A DNA stretch of 64,000 nt, taken from NCBI GenBank assembly GCA_965223165.1, contig CBDCVQ010000013.1:1-64000 (forward strand), given 5' to 3'. Under the pieces are notes generated by a model. The model made no database searches, had not been told where the DNA came from, and saw nothing but the letters and a program-made list of their open reading frames with translations. A program made the position numbers and the translations under genes. The stretch comes from JABDMH01 sp965223165 (lineage in GTDB: Bacteria; Bacteroidota; Bacteroidia; Chitinophagales; Saprospiraceae). Positions 16,378 through 24,167 of this stretch are shown in pieces; the stretch's first letter is position 1; every line of letters begins with the position of its first letter.

Positions 16378-17244
16378 TCACTTCGAAGGGTAAAATTCAG
16401 CGAGATGGGCCCGGATGTGTTGTTCTACCTCGGGATATGCATTTTGTACCATCCAGTGATTGGTATCCAGTGCTGCAAATCTGTATGGACCCGCGACAAA
16501 GCGTTCCTGATTTTCCACCGCAGATCGTCCGATCGCGCGATCTTTGGAGCCCCAGAGGAAAAGGGTAGGGGCGGTGATCTTGGTAGGATCATCTCCGCTG
16601 GTGGTAGACTGAAAGTGGCGATAGTTTTGTCGATAATACTGCAAGCTGGCACGCATGGCCCCTCGCTGTCTAAATATTTTCAGATAGGCTTCGATCTGCT
16701 CCGGTGAGCTATCTCGCCAGATCTTCCGCAGTAGCTTAAAGTTATTCCGCTTGAGGCGCCACTCGGGGAGGACCGGCGTTTGGAAGAGACGCATGTATTG
16801 GCTCTTTTGGGCCTGCTCGGGATCTCGCTGAATGGCCTCACCCAGGGAGGAAGGATGAGGCACAGAAAGGGCTGTCCAAGCTCGTACTCGCGTGGACGTG
16901 GCCACTGACCAGCCAATCGCCGCGCCCCAATCGTGCCCGATGAGATAGAACTTTTCTAACTCCAGGGCGTCCGCCAGGTCGAAGGTATCCTGCACTAATA
17001 TTCGGATGTCATACGCCTTCTTAGACCACGGCCGAGCACCGGCACTGTACCCACGGAGATCAGGAGCTACACAAAAATAGCCCTGCTGGGACAGACTGCG
17101 GATCAGCGGCGTCCAGAGATAGGAGCACTCCGGCCAGCCGTGCAGCAGTATGATGGGTGGTTGGCCGGCGACACCAGCCAGCAGGCAATCAAAGGTGAAC
17201 CTGCCGGTCGAAATGCGCTCCCTGCGAATAGCCTGTGGGTCCAT
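16378..17244 (-). CDS. Alpha/beta hydrolase, epoxide-hydrolase/haloalkane-dehalogenase-like
   Basis: 288 aa. HGWPE at residues 35-39 forms the oxyanion-hole segment, and LIGHDWGAA carries the nucleophile Asp105, so this is the Asp-nucleophile branch of epoxide hydrolases and dehalogenases rather than a Ser esterase. The C-terminal LDTNHWMVQNAYPEVEQHI supplies the catalytic His, and LFLWGSKDRAIG the likely acid. The cap domain spans about residues 130-220. It is first in a minus-strand unit with the ACT protein, the disrupted gene, the Rossmann protein and FkbM. Confidence 0.88.
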   Translation of the reverse strand: MDPQAIRRERISTGRFTFDCLLAGVAGQPPIILLHGWPECSYLWTPLIRSLSQQGYFCVAPDLRGYSAGARPWSKKAYDIRILVQDTFDLADALELEKFYLIGHDWGAAIGWSVATSTRVRAWTALSVPHPSSLGEAIQRDPEQAQKSQYMRLFQTPVLPEWRLKRNNFKLLRKIWRDSSPEQIEAYLKIFRQRGAMRASLQYYRQNYRHFQSTTSGDDPTKITAPTLFLWGSKDRAIGRSAVENQERFVAGPYRFAALDTNHWMVQNAYPEVEQHIRAHLAEFYPSK

Positions 17245-17499
17245 CCGAGCAAGATAAGAATAAAGTGATCCTGCGCGGCGGGCCAGACTTGTGCTTCGCC
17301 TGGCAATTATCCACCCATGCTGGTTGTGTCTTTAGCGCCTGCTATTCCAGGTCCAACACTGTGGCCCTGCGACAGGCAGACATACCATGCGGGATTTGGC
17401 TTTATCGACCAGGCACAAAAGTAGTTCGGCCTAATCTCACCCTTATTGATCAGGGCGAAAGACTACTATCCGAGGACCCTCAGAGCGAGGACCAGCCCC

Positions 17500-18156
17500 T
17501 CAAGGATGATCGTTCTTTTTCAGTAGATCGGGATAGCTGCGTTGAAACTTCTTGAGTCGGGGAATGGAGACCGCTCTCACATACGGTTGGTTGGGATTAC
17601 GACGCTCGTAGTCCTGATGGTAATCTTCGGCCGGGTAAAACTTCTTGAGTTCGCTCACTTCAGTCGTGATGGGTCCCTCAAAGGCCTTCGACTCCGTCAG
17701 CTCTTGGATGTAAGCTTCGATCGTGGCCTTTTCCATTTCATTGGTATAGAAAATGGCGGAGCGATACTGGGTGCCGGCATCGGGGCCCTGTCGATTGAGA
17801 GTAGTCGGATCATGTGAGCCAAAAAAGACCTTCAGCAGGGTCTGATAACTCACCGCATGGCTATCGTAGTAGACTTCGACGGTTTCTGCGTGCCCGGTCG
17901 TGCCCGAGCCGATGCTTTGGTAGGTGGGATTCAAGGTGTGCCCACCGGCGTACCCGGAGATGGCTTCTTCCACTCCCTCGACACTTTCGTAGACAGCTTC
18001 CACACACCAAAAGCAGCCGCTGGCGAAATAAGCCTTATCCAGTCCGGCCAGGGACTTTTGATCCTTGGGAGGATCGCTTGCCTGCCCGTTAGCACTAGCA
18101 CATTGGCTGGCTGATGTCAGAGTAAATGCCAGCACCAGGATCGATAGAAACCTCAT
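17500..18156 (-). CDS. msrA: Peptide-methionine (S)-S-oxide reductase, exported
   Basis: 218 aa from the ATG at 18154-18156. Residues 1-19 form a signal sequence (MRFLSILVLAFTLTSASQC) that may be a lipoprotein signal, so repair takes place outside the cytoplasm. GCFWC at residues 47-51 holds the catalytic Cys48. Further family motifs are SGYAGG, GHAETVEVYYD, FFGSHDPTTLNRQG and YPAEDYHQDY. It reduces S-methionine sulfoxide in proteins. No msrB is adjacent. A 255-bp stretch upstream of 17500 (17245-17499) holds no recognised gene. Confidence 0.95.
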   Translation of the reverse strand: MRFLSILVLAFTLTSASQCASANGQASDPPKDQKSLAGLDKAYFASGCFWCVEAVYESVEGVEEAISGYAGGHTLNPTYQSIGSGTTGHAETVEVYYDSHAVSYQTLLKVFFGSHDPTTLNRQGPDAGTQYRSAIFYTNEMEKATIEAYIQELTESKAFEGPITTEVSELKKFYPAEDYHQDYERRNPNQPYVRAVSIPRLKKFQRSYPDLLKKNDHP

Positions 18157-18183
18157 TACGCAAGTAGATTTTGTTAGGACCAT

Positions 18184-18540
18184 AACAGCAAAAGCCGGTC
18201 ATCTGTTGGCCGCAAAATATCATTTTTAGGGCACAAATTGATCACAGAAAAATCACGGGGCAGACCTGCCTATGATTCCATTCTTCGGGCCAATCCGCTC
18301 GTGCTAATCGTTGTGAACAAATATTCATTCACAAAAGATTATTCATGCATGTAGAATATGCTTATGTATAAACACTTAATATTAAACTATATAAACAACA
18401 ACAAATAACTACAAACGCTTGCAGTCGACTATAAACGAAAGTAAATATTTATTAACCGAATCCCTCTACCAACCCCCTCGACCTTTGGAGTGACAACGGA
18501 CGATCAGATGATCACCCAAGTATTTTTAACCATTTAAAAT
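18184..18540. promoter_or_regulatory. AT-rich divergent promoter region between msrA and ssb
   Basis: About 360 bp, clearly AT-rich from 18300 to 18450 compared with the flanking genes. It contains an inverted pair TTGTGAA (18311-18317) and TTCACAA (18328-18334) separated by 10 bp. No ORF or RNA gene is recognised. It probably carries the ssb promoter. Confidence 0.4.
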
Positions 18541-18548
18541 TTTATGTC

Positions 18549-18899
18549 ATGAGAAGTTTAGTAAACAGCGTACAGTTAATCGGCCATCTTGGAAATGAAG
18601 TCGAATCGATCGCCATCGGAGGGAACAAGACACTGGCCAAAGCCAGGCTAGCCACCGACGATGTCTGGTACAACAAGACGGGCGAGAAGATCAAAGAGAC
18701 CAGTTGGCATAGGCTGATCGCCTGGGGCTCCACCGGCGAGCGGATGCTCAAGATGCTGACCAAGGGCGCCAAAGTAGCCGTCAAAGGCAAATTGCGCAAC
18801 AACACCTATGAGGACAAAAGTGGGCAGACCCGGTACACCACGGAGGTCGTCGTCAATGAGTTTATGGTGTTGAAGGATGCGGCGGAGAAACCTTTTTGA
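18549..18899 (+). CDS. ssb: Single-stranded DNA-binding protein
   Basis: 116 aa. The OB fold is evident: VNSVQLIGHLGNEVE, TLAKARLATDDVWYN, TSWHRLIAWGSTGERMLKMLTKGAKVAVKGKLRNNTYEDKSGQTRYTTEVVVNEFMVL. It is a short form: the flexible linker and acidic tail of canonical bacterial SSB are absent and the protein ends AAEKPF, keeping only the final Pro-Phe. Such short SSBs are common as second paralogues in Bacteroidota. The tail difference suggests weaker recruitment of partner proteins. The stop codon abuts the first GTGACTA repeat array. Confidence 0.93.
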   Translation: MRSLVNSVQLIGHLGNEVESIAIGGNKTLAKARLATDDVWYNKTGEKIKETSWHRLIAWGSTGERMLKMLTKGAKVAVKGKLRNNTYEDKSGQTRYTTEVVVNEFMVLKDAAEKPF

Positions 18900-18943
18900 G
18901 TGACTATAGTGAGCTAGAGTGACTAAGAGTGACTAAAGTGAAC
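18899..18943 (+). repeat. GTGACTA repeat array, left of the four-helix-bundle gene
   Basis: Five units with a period of 9-10 bp: GTGACTATA, GTGAGCTAGA, GTGACTAAGA, GTGACTAAA, GTGAAC. The reverse complement of 19461-19500 matches it closely (GTGACTATCGTGAACTAAAG...), so the two arrays are inverted around the gene at 18948-19310. Confidence 0.75.
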
Positions 18944-18947
18944 CGGC

Positions 18948-19310
18948 ATGGACAATAGAGAATTCGCCAAGCAGTTGGAGCAACGGACGCTAAATTTTGC
19001 CGTAGGAGTCATGAGGCTCACACGTAGGATTCCAAACACAGCGGAGTTTAAAGTAGTGAGGCGGCAGTTGTCCAGATCTGCCTCCAGCATCGGTGCCAAC
19101 TATCGAGAAGCAAATCGTGCTCGCAGCAAGGCTGATTTTCGCAACAAAATTCGCATCTGCGAGGCCGAGGCCAGCGAATCTGTCTACTGGCTGGAGATCT
19201 TGCTCGCCCTGACAGAACGCGAGGTTGCCCAGGGCGATCTACCGGTTCAGGAAGCCAGGGAGATTCTCGCAATTTTTGCTCGCATCGGCAGGAGTCTATC
19301 TCAGCGCTGA
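18948..19310 (+). CDS. Four helix bundle protein (S23/IVS-type family)
   Basis: 120 aa, typical length. FAKQLEQRTLNFAVGVMRLTRRIP, RRQLSRSASSIGANYREANRARSKADFRNKIRICEAEASESVYWLEILL and a final helix EAREILAIFARIGRSL fit the family first seen in 23S rRNA intervening sequences and related to the Avd accessory proteins of diversity-generating retroelements. Here it is free-standing, not in an rRNA gene, and no retroelement is adjacent. It sits between two inverted GTGACTA arrays, which makes the 18899-19500 block look like a discrete cassette. Its function is unknown; nucleic-acid binding is probable from the basic surface. Confidence 0.88.
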   Translation: MDNREFAKQLEQRTLNFAVGVMRLTRRIPNTAEFKVVRRQLSRSASSIGANYREANRARSKADFRNKIRICEAEASESVYWLEILLALTEREVAQGDLPVQEAREILAIFARIGRSLSQR

Positions 19311-19430
19311 GAAGACTCCTGCTCCTGGGTTGACAGGTCAAATTGGATCAGATTGGCACTTTGGCATTGCTGGATCTATGATACTCTTTGATCCTCCACT
19401 ATCTACGTCGTCTTGCTGACCTATTGACCC

Positions 19431-19500
19431 TAGCTCACCAGTCACCCCGATCCAACAACTCTAGCTCACTTCTAGTCACTTTAGTTCACGATAGTCACTT
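19431..19500 (-). repeat. GTGACTA repeat array, right of the four-helix-bundle gene
   Basis: Read on the minus strand it contains GTGACTATC, GTGAACTAAA, GTGACTAGAA, GTGAGCTAGA and, after a gap, GGTGACTGGTGAGCTAG. The first 35-40 bases correspond to the left array at 18899 in inverted orientation, with few differences. Confidence 0.7.
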
Positions 19501-19534
19501 CCTCCCACCTTCTTACGTATCTTCGAGCTGTCGC

Positions 19535-19960
19535 ATGAAAAAAAACCTGACCGACAAAAACTTTGTCAAAAAGCCCTTTTACCCGGGAGGGATGAAGGCG
19601 ATGAAGGCATTTCTGGCCAAGGAGAAGAAGTATCCTCAGGAGGCACTGGAGAAGGGGATCGAGGGCACTGTGCACATCCGGTACACCATTGATCGGCGGG
19701 GCAGGGTGATCAAGACCCAAGTCATCGCAGGCCTGGGGCATGGTTGCGACGAGGAGGCGCAACGGGTGGTGGGACTGCTTCGATTTGAAGTGCCGCCGAC
19801 GCGGAAGGTGAAGGTGCAGTATCACAAGACGATCCACATCCATTTTAAGTTGCCGACCCAGCAGACGACGCGCTTTGTCTATACTCAATCGAAAGAGGGA
19901 GACCGGTCGGAGGACACGAAGGAAGATGGCTCATCTTATCACTATCAAATACGATGGTAA
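19535..19960 (+). CDS. TonB C-terminal domain protein
   Basis: 141 aa from the ATG at 19535. FYPGGMKAMKAFLAKEKKYPQEALEKGIEGTVHIRYTIDRRGRVIKTQVIAGLGHGCDEEAQRVVG is the TonB_C fold, with the usual YP..A...GIEG.V.V.F.I...G.V signature of Bacteroidota. No membrane anchor or signal peptide is present, so it is not a full TonB energy transducer and may be cytoplasmic or part of a split system. The stop codon directly abuts the ATG of the NlpC/P60 gene, so they are cotranscribed. Confidence 0.82.
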   Translation: MKKNLTDKNFVKKPFYPGGMKAMKAFLAKEKKYPQEALEKGIEGTVHIRYTIDRRGRVIKTQVIAGLGHGCDEEAQRVVGLLRFEVPPTRKVKVQYHKTIHIHFKLPTQQTTRFVYTQSKEGDRSEDTKEDGSSYHYQIRW

Positions 19961-21142
19961 ATGGTAGGATGGCAAGATAGACGTGGTCGGTTTTGGGCAT
20001 GGCTGGTCGTATGGCTGGCCGTGATGACCTACCAGGCCCACGCGCAGGAGGCGGATATGCAAGCATTGATTGGGCAGGTCAAGGAGACCTATGCACCGGA
20101 TCGGAGGGTAGCCATCTACGATGTGGAGGTAGTGCGGTCGAGCGGAGCGTTGGTCCTAAAGGGAAAGACGAATCTACCTCGGGCCAAGGAGGCACTACTG
20201 GCCGCCTTACGTGACACGGGCATGAAGTTCGTGGACAGCCTCCGGGTGTTGGTCCCGGAGCGGGCGGTCGTCAATGTGTCGGTCTGTAATCTGCGATCCG
20301 AACCCCGACACAGTGCCGAGCTCTCTACCCAGTCACTACTTGGCACACCGCTGCGCATCTACGAGCGGCGTGGAAGCTGGTCTTTGGTGCAAACACCGGA
20401 TGGATATTTGGGATGGCTCGATGAGGGTGCGTTTGTACCGATGAGCCCAATGCGATATAAACAATGGAGGGAAGGAGACAAAGCGATCGTCCATGCGGAT
20501 GCCGACTTTGTGGTGTCGGCGCAGGACGGCCCGCGAGTCACGGATGTGGTGCAAGGCAATATTCTCCGCCTTTTAGGGCAGGAGGGCAGCCACTATCAAG
20601 TGTCTTGTCCGGACGGCAGAGCCGGCCTGATCTCGAAGCAGTCCTGTAAGCGATACCAAGATTTTCTGGCGGAGCAACTGCCTACCTCGGAGGAAGTCCT
20701 CGAAACCGCCCGGAGGTTCATGGGGCGTCCCTACCTATGGGGCGGGACATCAGGACGGGCCATGGACTGCAGCGGGTACACCAAGACGGTGTTTTATCTC
20801 CACGGCCTGATGCTGCCACGCGATGCCAGCCAGCAAGTACACGTGGGTCTACCGATCGACACGGACCGGACCCTGAAGAACCTGCTACCTGGCGACTTTC
20901 TCTTTTTCGGCAGAAAGGCAACGGATACCCGATCGGAGCGCATCACTCACGTGGGGATATATCTAGGTGATGGAAAGATGATCCATGCTTCTCAGCGGGT
21001 CCGCATTCAAAGTCTCCGTCCCGGCGATCCCGATTTTGCACCCGAGCGACTAAAAACCTTCATCCGGGCCAAACGGATGCTGGCCGATGTCGGCCGCAAC
21101 GGCGTACTCCCCCTCCGAGCGCTGGAGGACTACAAGCAGTGA
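19961..21142 (+). CDS. Secreted NlpC/P60 peptidoglycan hydrolase with SH3 domain
   Basis: 393 aa. Signal peptide covers residues 1-29 (ending AHAQ). Residues 30-100 look BON-like (VAIYDVEVVRSSGALVLKGKTN). Residues 102-160 form a bacterial SH3 domain (VVNVSVCNLRSEPRHSAELSTQ...GYLGWL). Residues 240-380 form the NlpC/P60 domain with the catalytic triad candidates C270 (AMDCSGYT), H330 (ITHVGIY) and H342 (MIHAS). It cleaves D-gamma-glutamyl-diamino acid bonds in stem peptides. The domain order resembles Bacteroidota cell-wall recycling endopeptidases. It shares an operon with the TonB_C protein. Confidence 0.93.
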   Translation: MVGWQDRRGRFWAWLVVWLAVMTYQAHAQEADMQALIGQVKETYAPDRRVAIYDVEVVRSSGALVLKGKTNLPRAKEALLAALRDTGMKFVDSLRVLVPERAVVNVSVCNLRSEPRHSAELSTQSLLGTPLRIYERRGSWSLVQTPDGYLGWLDEGAFVPMSPMRYKQWREGDKAIVHADADFVVSAQDGPRVTDVVQGNILRLLGQEGSHYQVSCPDGRAGLISKQSCKRYQDFLAEQLPTSEEVLETARRFMGRPYLWGGTSGRAMDCSGYTKTVFYLHGLMLPRDASQQVHVGLPIDTDRTLKNLLPGDFLFFGRKATDTRSERITHVGIYLGDGKMIHASQRVRIQSLRPGDPDFAPERLKTFIRAKRMLADVGRNGVLPLRALEDYKQ

Positions 21143-21221
21143 ACTTAAGTCTTAGCAGCGATAAAATTTCACTCGAGCTCACCACGAAGCTTAATCTTGC
21201 CGGGCCGTAATCCGATTTCGG

Positions 21222-21393
21222 TCACTCCAACTCGGAACTCAAGTCACTCGAAACTCAGAACTCAAGTCACTCCAAACTCAGCACTCCAGCTCACTCAGAA
21301 CTCCAGCTCACTCAGAACTCCAGCTCACTCAGAACTCCAGCTCACTCAGAACTCCAGCTCACTCAGAACTCAAGCTCACTCAGAACTCAAGCT
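21222..21393. repeat. 17-bp tandem array (AGCTCACTCAGAACTCC)
   Basis: Six or seven near-identical 17-bp units between about 21287 and 21393, preceded by more degenerate 23-bp-spaced units (AACTCAAGTCACTC.AAACTCAG) from 21222. The last units change CC to AA. The GTCACTC cores resemble the GTGACTA family found around 18.9 and 38.6 kb. The array ends at the stop codon of the Gfo/Idh gene. There are no spacers, so this is not CRISPR. Confidence 0.85.
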
Positions 21394-22492
21394 ATGGCTC
21401 TAGCGTGACCGACTTACCAGTCTTCGCGCTGGTCTTGGCAGCCTCGAGGATTTCTACGACGATCAAATTATTCTCCAGAGAGTACGGATCGAAGCGAGGC
21501 AGCTCATGTGTACCGCGAATGACGGCGGCGAAGAGCGCAAATGGATCGTCATAGAGGGCTGGCACCTCCCTGATCATTCGATTGGTCTCTGATCCCACAC
21601 CGGGCAGTCGGCTGCGCAGGTGATGTCTGTCGACGGCGATGGCGTAGCCCGATTTTCCATAGACCTCCATGTCCTTGCGACTGAAAGGCCAGTTCCAGGA
21701 GGCCTGGATGATGCCTTGCATATCGTCGTACTCCACCAGGATGGTGGCTTCGTCATCCACCTTGGGGTAGATTTCGGGTTTGATCTGCTGGGTCATTGCG
21801 CTTACGGTCTTGGGTCTTTCGCCCTGACGTAGCCAGGTGATGAGGTTGGCTCCGTAGCACCCAAAATCGGTGATGGCCCCACCGCCATTGAGCACGGGGT
21901 CGGTCAGCCAATCTAAAAACTCCTGGTTGACACCGATCTCCATCGGCCCCTCATGGCCATCGTGTATGACTATCTTTCGCAAGGGACCCAATGCCTTTTT
22001 GCGAACAGCCAAATCGTAGATGTGATGATTGGTGGGGTACCAGGACGTTTCATAGTTGGTCAGCAGTTGAATGCCGTAGCGTTCGGCTAGCATCTTCATC
22101 TCATTGGCGTGCTCCACGCTGACCGCCATCGGTTTTTCGACCATGACATGGATCCCCTTAGGGGCGCATTGTTGGACGACGTCCAGATGATCAAAAATAC
22201 TGCCGAAGGCTGCGACGGCCTCCGGATTGGCTCCAGCAAGCATCGCCGTCAAGGACGGGTATACGATGTCCATACCAAAGCCGTACTGCTTGGCATATCG
22301 CTCTGCCAGTGCGCGGTTGGGCTCAGCGATGGCGACCATGACGATGTCTCCCTGGCTTTGCCGCGACAGGATCCAGTGTACATGGCTATGACTCAGGCCT
22401 GACACGCCCAAGCGCACGGGGGTAGACTCCACTTGCGCGAATCCCAAGGCGGGGAGAGCAAGCATCAGTAGCAAAAGCAAATGTCTCATCAT
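21392..22492 (-). CDS. Gfo/Idh/MocA family oxidoreductase, exported
   Basis: 366 aa. The signal peptide (MMRHLLLLLMLALPALGFAQ) is unusual for a nucleotide-dependent enzyme but common in exported Gfo/Idh proteins of this phylum, where the cofactor is carried through. RLGVSGLSHSHVHWIL replaces the canonical GxGxxG loop. VMVEKPMAVSVEHANEM is the EKP motif with the catalytic lysine. The C-terminal domain (WLTDPVLNGGGAITDFGCYGANLITWL) is the substrate sheet. The substrate is probably a sugar, identity unknown. It is monocistronic; the array at 21222 marks its 3' end. Confidence 0.85.
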   Translation of the reverse strand: MMRHLLLLLMLALPALGFAQVESTPVRLGVSGLSHSHVHWILSRQSQGDIVMVAIAEPNRALAERYAKQYGFGMDIVYPSLTAMLAGANPEAVAAFGSIFDHLDVVQQCAPKGIHVMVEKPMAVSVEHANEMKMLAERYGIQLLTNYETSWYPTNHHIYDLAVRKKALGPLRKIVIHDGHEGPMEIGVNQEFLDWLTDPVLNGGGAITDFGCYGANLITWLRQGERPKTVSAMTQQIKPEIYPKVDDEATILVEYDDMQGIIQASWNWPFSRKDMEVYGKSGYAIAVDRHHLRSRLPGVGSETNRMIREVPALYDDPFALFAAVIRGTHELPRFDPYSLENNLIVVEILEAAKTSAKTGKSVTLEP

Positions 22493-22609
22493 AGGATATT
22501 TATGTATGCAGGTAGTTATTACATCCGATCCATCACCAGATAGGCCGTGCAGTGAAGATAAAATGCATTTCCAAACCCCATTGGGCTGTAAGTAGGATTG
22601 GACATGGCG

Positions 22610-22643
22610 TAATAAAAAAGGGCAGCACCCTTTGGTCCTGCCC
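22610..22643 (-). terminator. Rho-independent terminator of the fasciclin gene
   Basis: On the minus strand, GGGCAG and CTGCCC form a stem around a 12-base loop and are followed directly by TTTTTTATTA. It lies 40 bp after the fasciclin gene's stop codon. Confidence 0.75.
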
Positions 22644-22683
22644 CAATTCAGATATAGTTCAGAAAAGAATGATCAACGTTGCA

Positions 22684-23244
22684 TTATGATTCTGGGGGTA
22701 GCAGAACTGCATCGATGACATGGATGACACCATTGGAGGCTTCCACGGTGCCGAGAATTTTTGCTCCATTCACGGTGGTGACACCATCAGCTACCTTGAT
22801 CGATACATTGTCTCCGGTGGCCTGGAAAATCTGTCGGCCGTCGCTGAGCAAGGCACCCTTGTAGGTGCCGGGAGAGGCATGGTAGGTGATGATATTGGCC
22901 AGCGTGGCCTTATTCTCGGGTTTGAGCAGGTCATCAAGCACTCCGTCGGGAAGATTCTCAAAAGCCTGATTGTTGGGGGCAAAGACGGTGAACGGTCCTG
23001 CATTTACCAGTACATGTTCGATTCCGGCAGCTTTAATAGCGGCGGCCAATGTCGTATGATCCGGCGAGCTCTGTGCCACCTGCAGGATGTTCTTGGCAGA
23101 TTCGTCATCCACCACGGAGGCTTGTCCCAATGGGGTGTTGGTAGTTAGATCTTCAGATGACTGGGATGCGCCTTGTGGAGCCGGTGAGCAAGCAATAGAG
23201 AGTGCCATCAATATTGCCGCAGCGGCGCTTAGATAGAGATTCAT
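22684..23244 (-). CDS. Fasciclin (FAS1) domain lipoprotein
   Basis: 186 aa from the ATG at 23242-23244. LMALSIACSPAP is a lipobox, placing the protein at the cell surface or in the periplasm. Residues 50-186 form one FAS1 domain with the H1 motif (LVNAGPFTVFAPNNQAFENLP) and the H2 motif (VNGAKILGTVEASNGVIHVIDAVLLP). FAS1 proteins mediate adhesion or ligand binding; a specific role cannot be read here. It is monocistronic with a clear terminator. Confidence 0.93.
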   Translation of the reverse strand: MNLYLSAAAAILMALSIACSPAPQGASQSSEDLTTNTPLGQASVVDDESAKNILQVAQSSPDHTTLAAAIKAAGIEHVLVNAGPFTVFAPNNQAFENLPDGVLDDLLKPENKATLANIITYHASPGTYKGALLSDGRQIFQATGDNVSIKVADGVTTVNGAKILGTVEASNGVIHVIDAVLLPPES

Positions 23245-23367
23245 GATTGCCGATAGTGTTGATTTAAGTATGGGGCCAAATAACAATCCAAAGGCATCAG
23301 TTAAAATGACGGCCATCATCTCATCTTATGATATGGCGTACTGGGCAGGTTAGCCCAGGAAGCGGGG

Positions 23368-24144
23368 CTATGACAGGGAGTCGATGTATGCGTTTTTGCT
23401 TTCTGCTTGCTTCAGACGGTCAGCCAAGGGAGCGTCCTCATCCTTCTTACACCACATCTTCAATGTCCCCATGTTTGGGTTCCAACGATGGCCGTCGAAA
23501 AAGGAAAGTCCCTTGTGGTCCCTCACTTTATACAGCGATTTGCTCCCATAGCAAGTGCCCAGATAGACCTGATGCAGACCCTCTTCTTTCGCCCAGGTCA
23601 TGACCTTCCACATCATCCACTTGCCCAGGGAATGCGAGCGCATAAGTGCCACATCAAAGAAGCTAAACCAGTAGTGCAGCATCGTGCCTTCGATGGCAGC
23701 GAGGACATATCCAACAGGCTCCCCGTTTTGACGAAAGGCGAAAATGTGTGTACCGGTGTCGAGCCCCAGGATATAATCGAGTCGGGCGGGGCTCATTTGA
23801 TCACCGATACGCTTGCTGGCGTAAGCGCGGGCAAAGCGCAGGAATGCCTGGTCTTGGGTCAAGATGATTCCCTTTTCTTGGCAGGACATGTTAATATTTA
23901 AGTCGGCAATTTTTCGCTGTGTCCTTCGGTTTTCGGACGAATCGACAAACCGGTCCACGTCCAGCCGAAGACTTCGGGCCAGGTAGAAGAGCTCCCCATC
24001 GAAGGCCGGATCGGCCGAGTAGGGAAGGAATCCGCGATCATAGATCTCCGGCAATTCTGTTTGATGCTCTTTCAGGCAGTAGATACCGTAGCTAAAGGTG
24101 TAAGAGCTGTAGTCGGGCTTGCCTTCGGAGTAGAAGATTTTCAT
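23368..24144 (-). CDS. Arginyl-tRNA--protein transferase-like (ATE/Bpt) GNAT protein
   Basis: 258 aa, close to the length of bacterial Bpt. IYDRGFLPYSA, then RSLRLDVDRFVDSSENRRTQRK (residues 58-78), matches the GFRR....R.LRV.V..F.PS.SQRR signature of ATE/Bpt. The C-terminal half holds the GNAT-like domain: YILGLDTGTHIFAFRQNGEPVGYVLAAI, LHYWFSFFDVALMRSHSLGKWMMWKVMTWAKEEGLHQVYLGTCYG. The paired cysteines normally found between these N-terminal motifs are absent (the segment reads AFDGELFYLA). The family moves an amino acid from tRNA to protein N-termini; activity of this divergent form is uncertain. Confidence 0.7.
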   Translation of the reverse strand: MKIFYSEGKPDYSSYTFSYGIYCLKEHQTELPEIYDRGFLPYSADPAFDGELFYLARSLRLDVDRFVDSSENRRTQRKIADLNINMSCQEKGIILTQDQAFLRFARAYASKRIGDQMSPARLDYILGLDTGTHIFAFRQNGEPVGYVLAAIEGTMLHYWFSFFDVALMRSHSLGKWMMWKVMTWAKEEGLHQVYLGTCYGSKSLYKVRDHKGLSFFDGHRWNPNMGTLKMWCKKDEDAPLADRLKQAESKNAYIDSLS

Positions 24145-24167
24145 AGGCTATACCTTAGAATGGTTTG

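Noticed and set aside
18311..18334. TTGTGAA...TTCACAA as a CRP-type site
   Set aside because: The half sites TGTGA and TCACA are 12 bp apart instead of 6, so it does not fit CRP; kept only as a feature of the AT-rich region.
21222..21393. Tandem repeats as a possible CRISPR array
   Set aside because: Units are directly adjacent with no spacers, and no cas genes are present.
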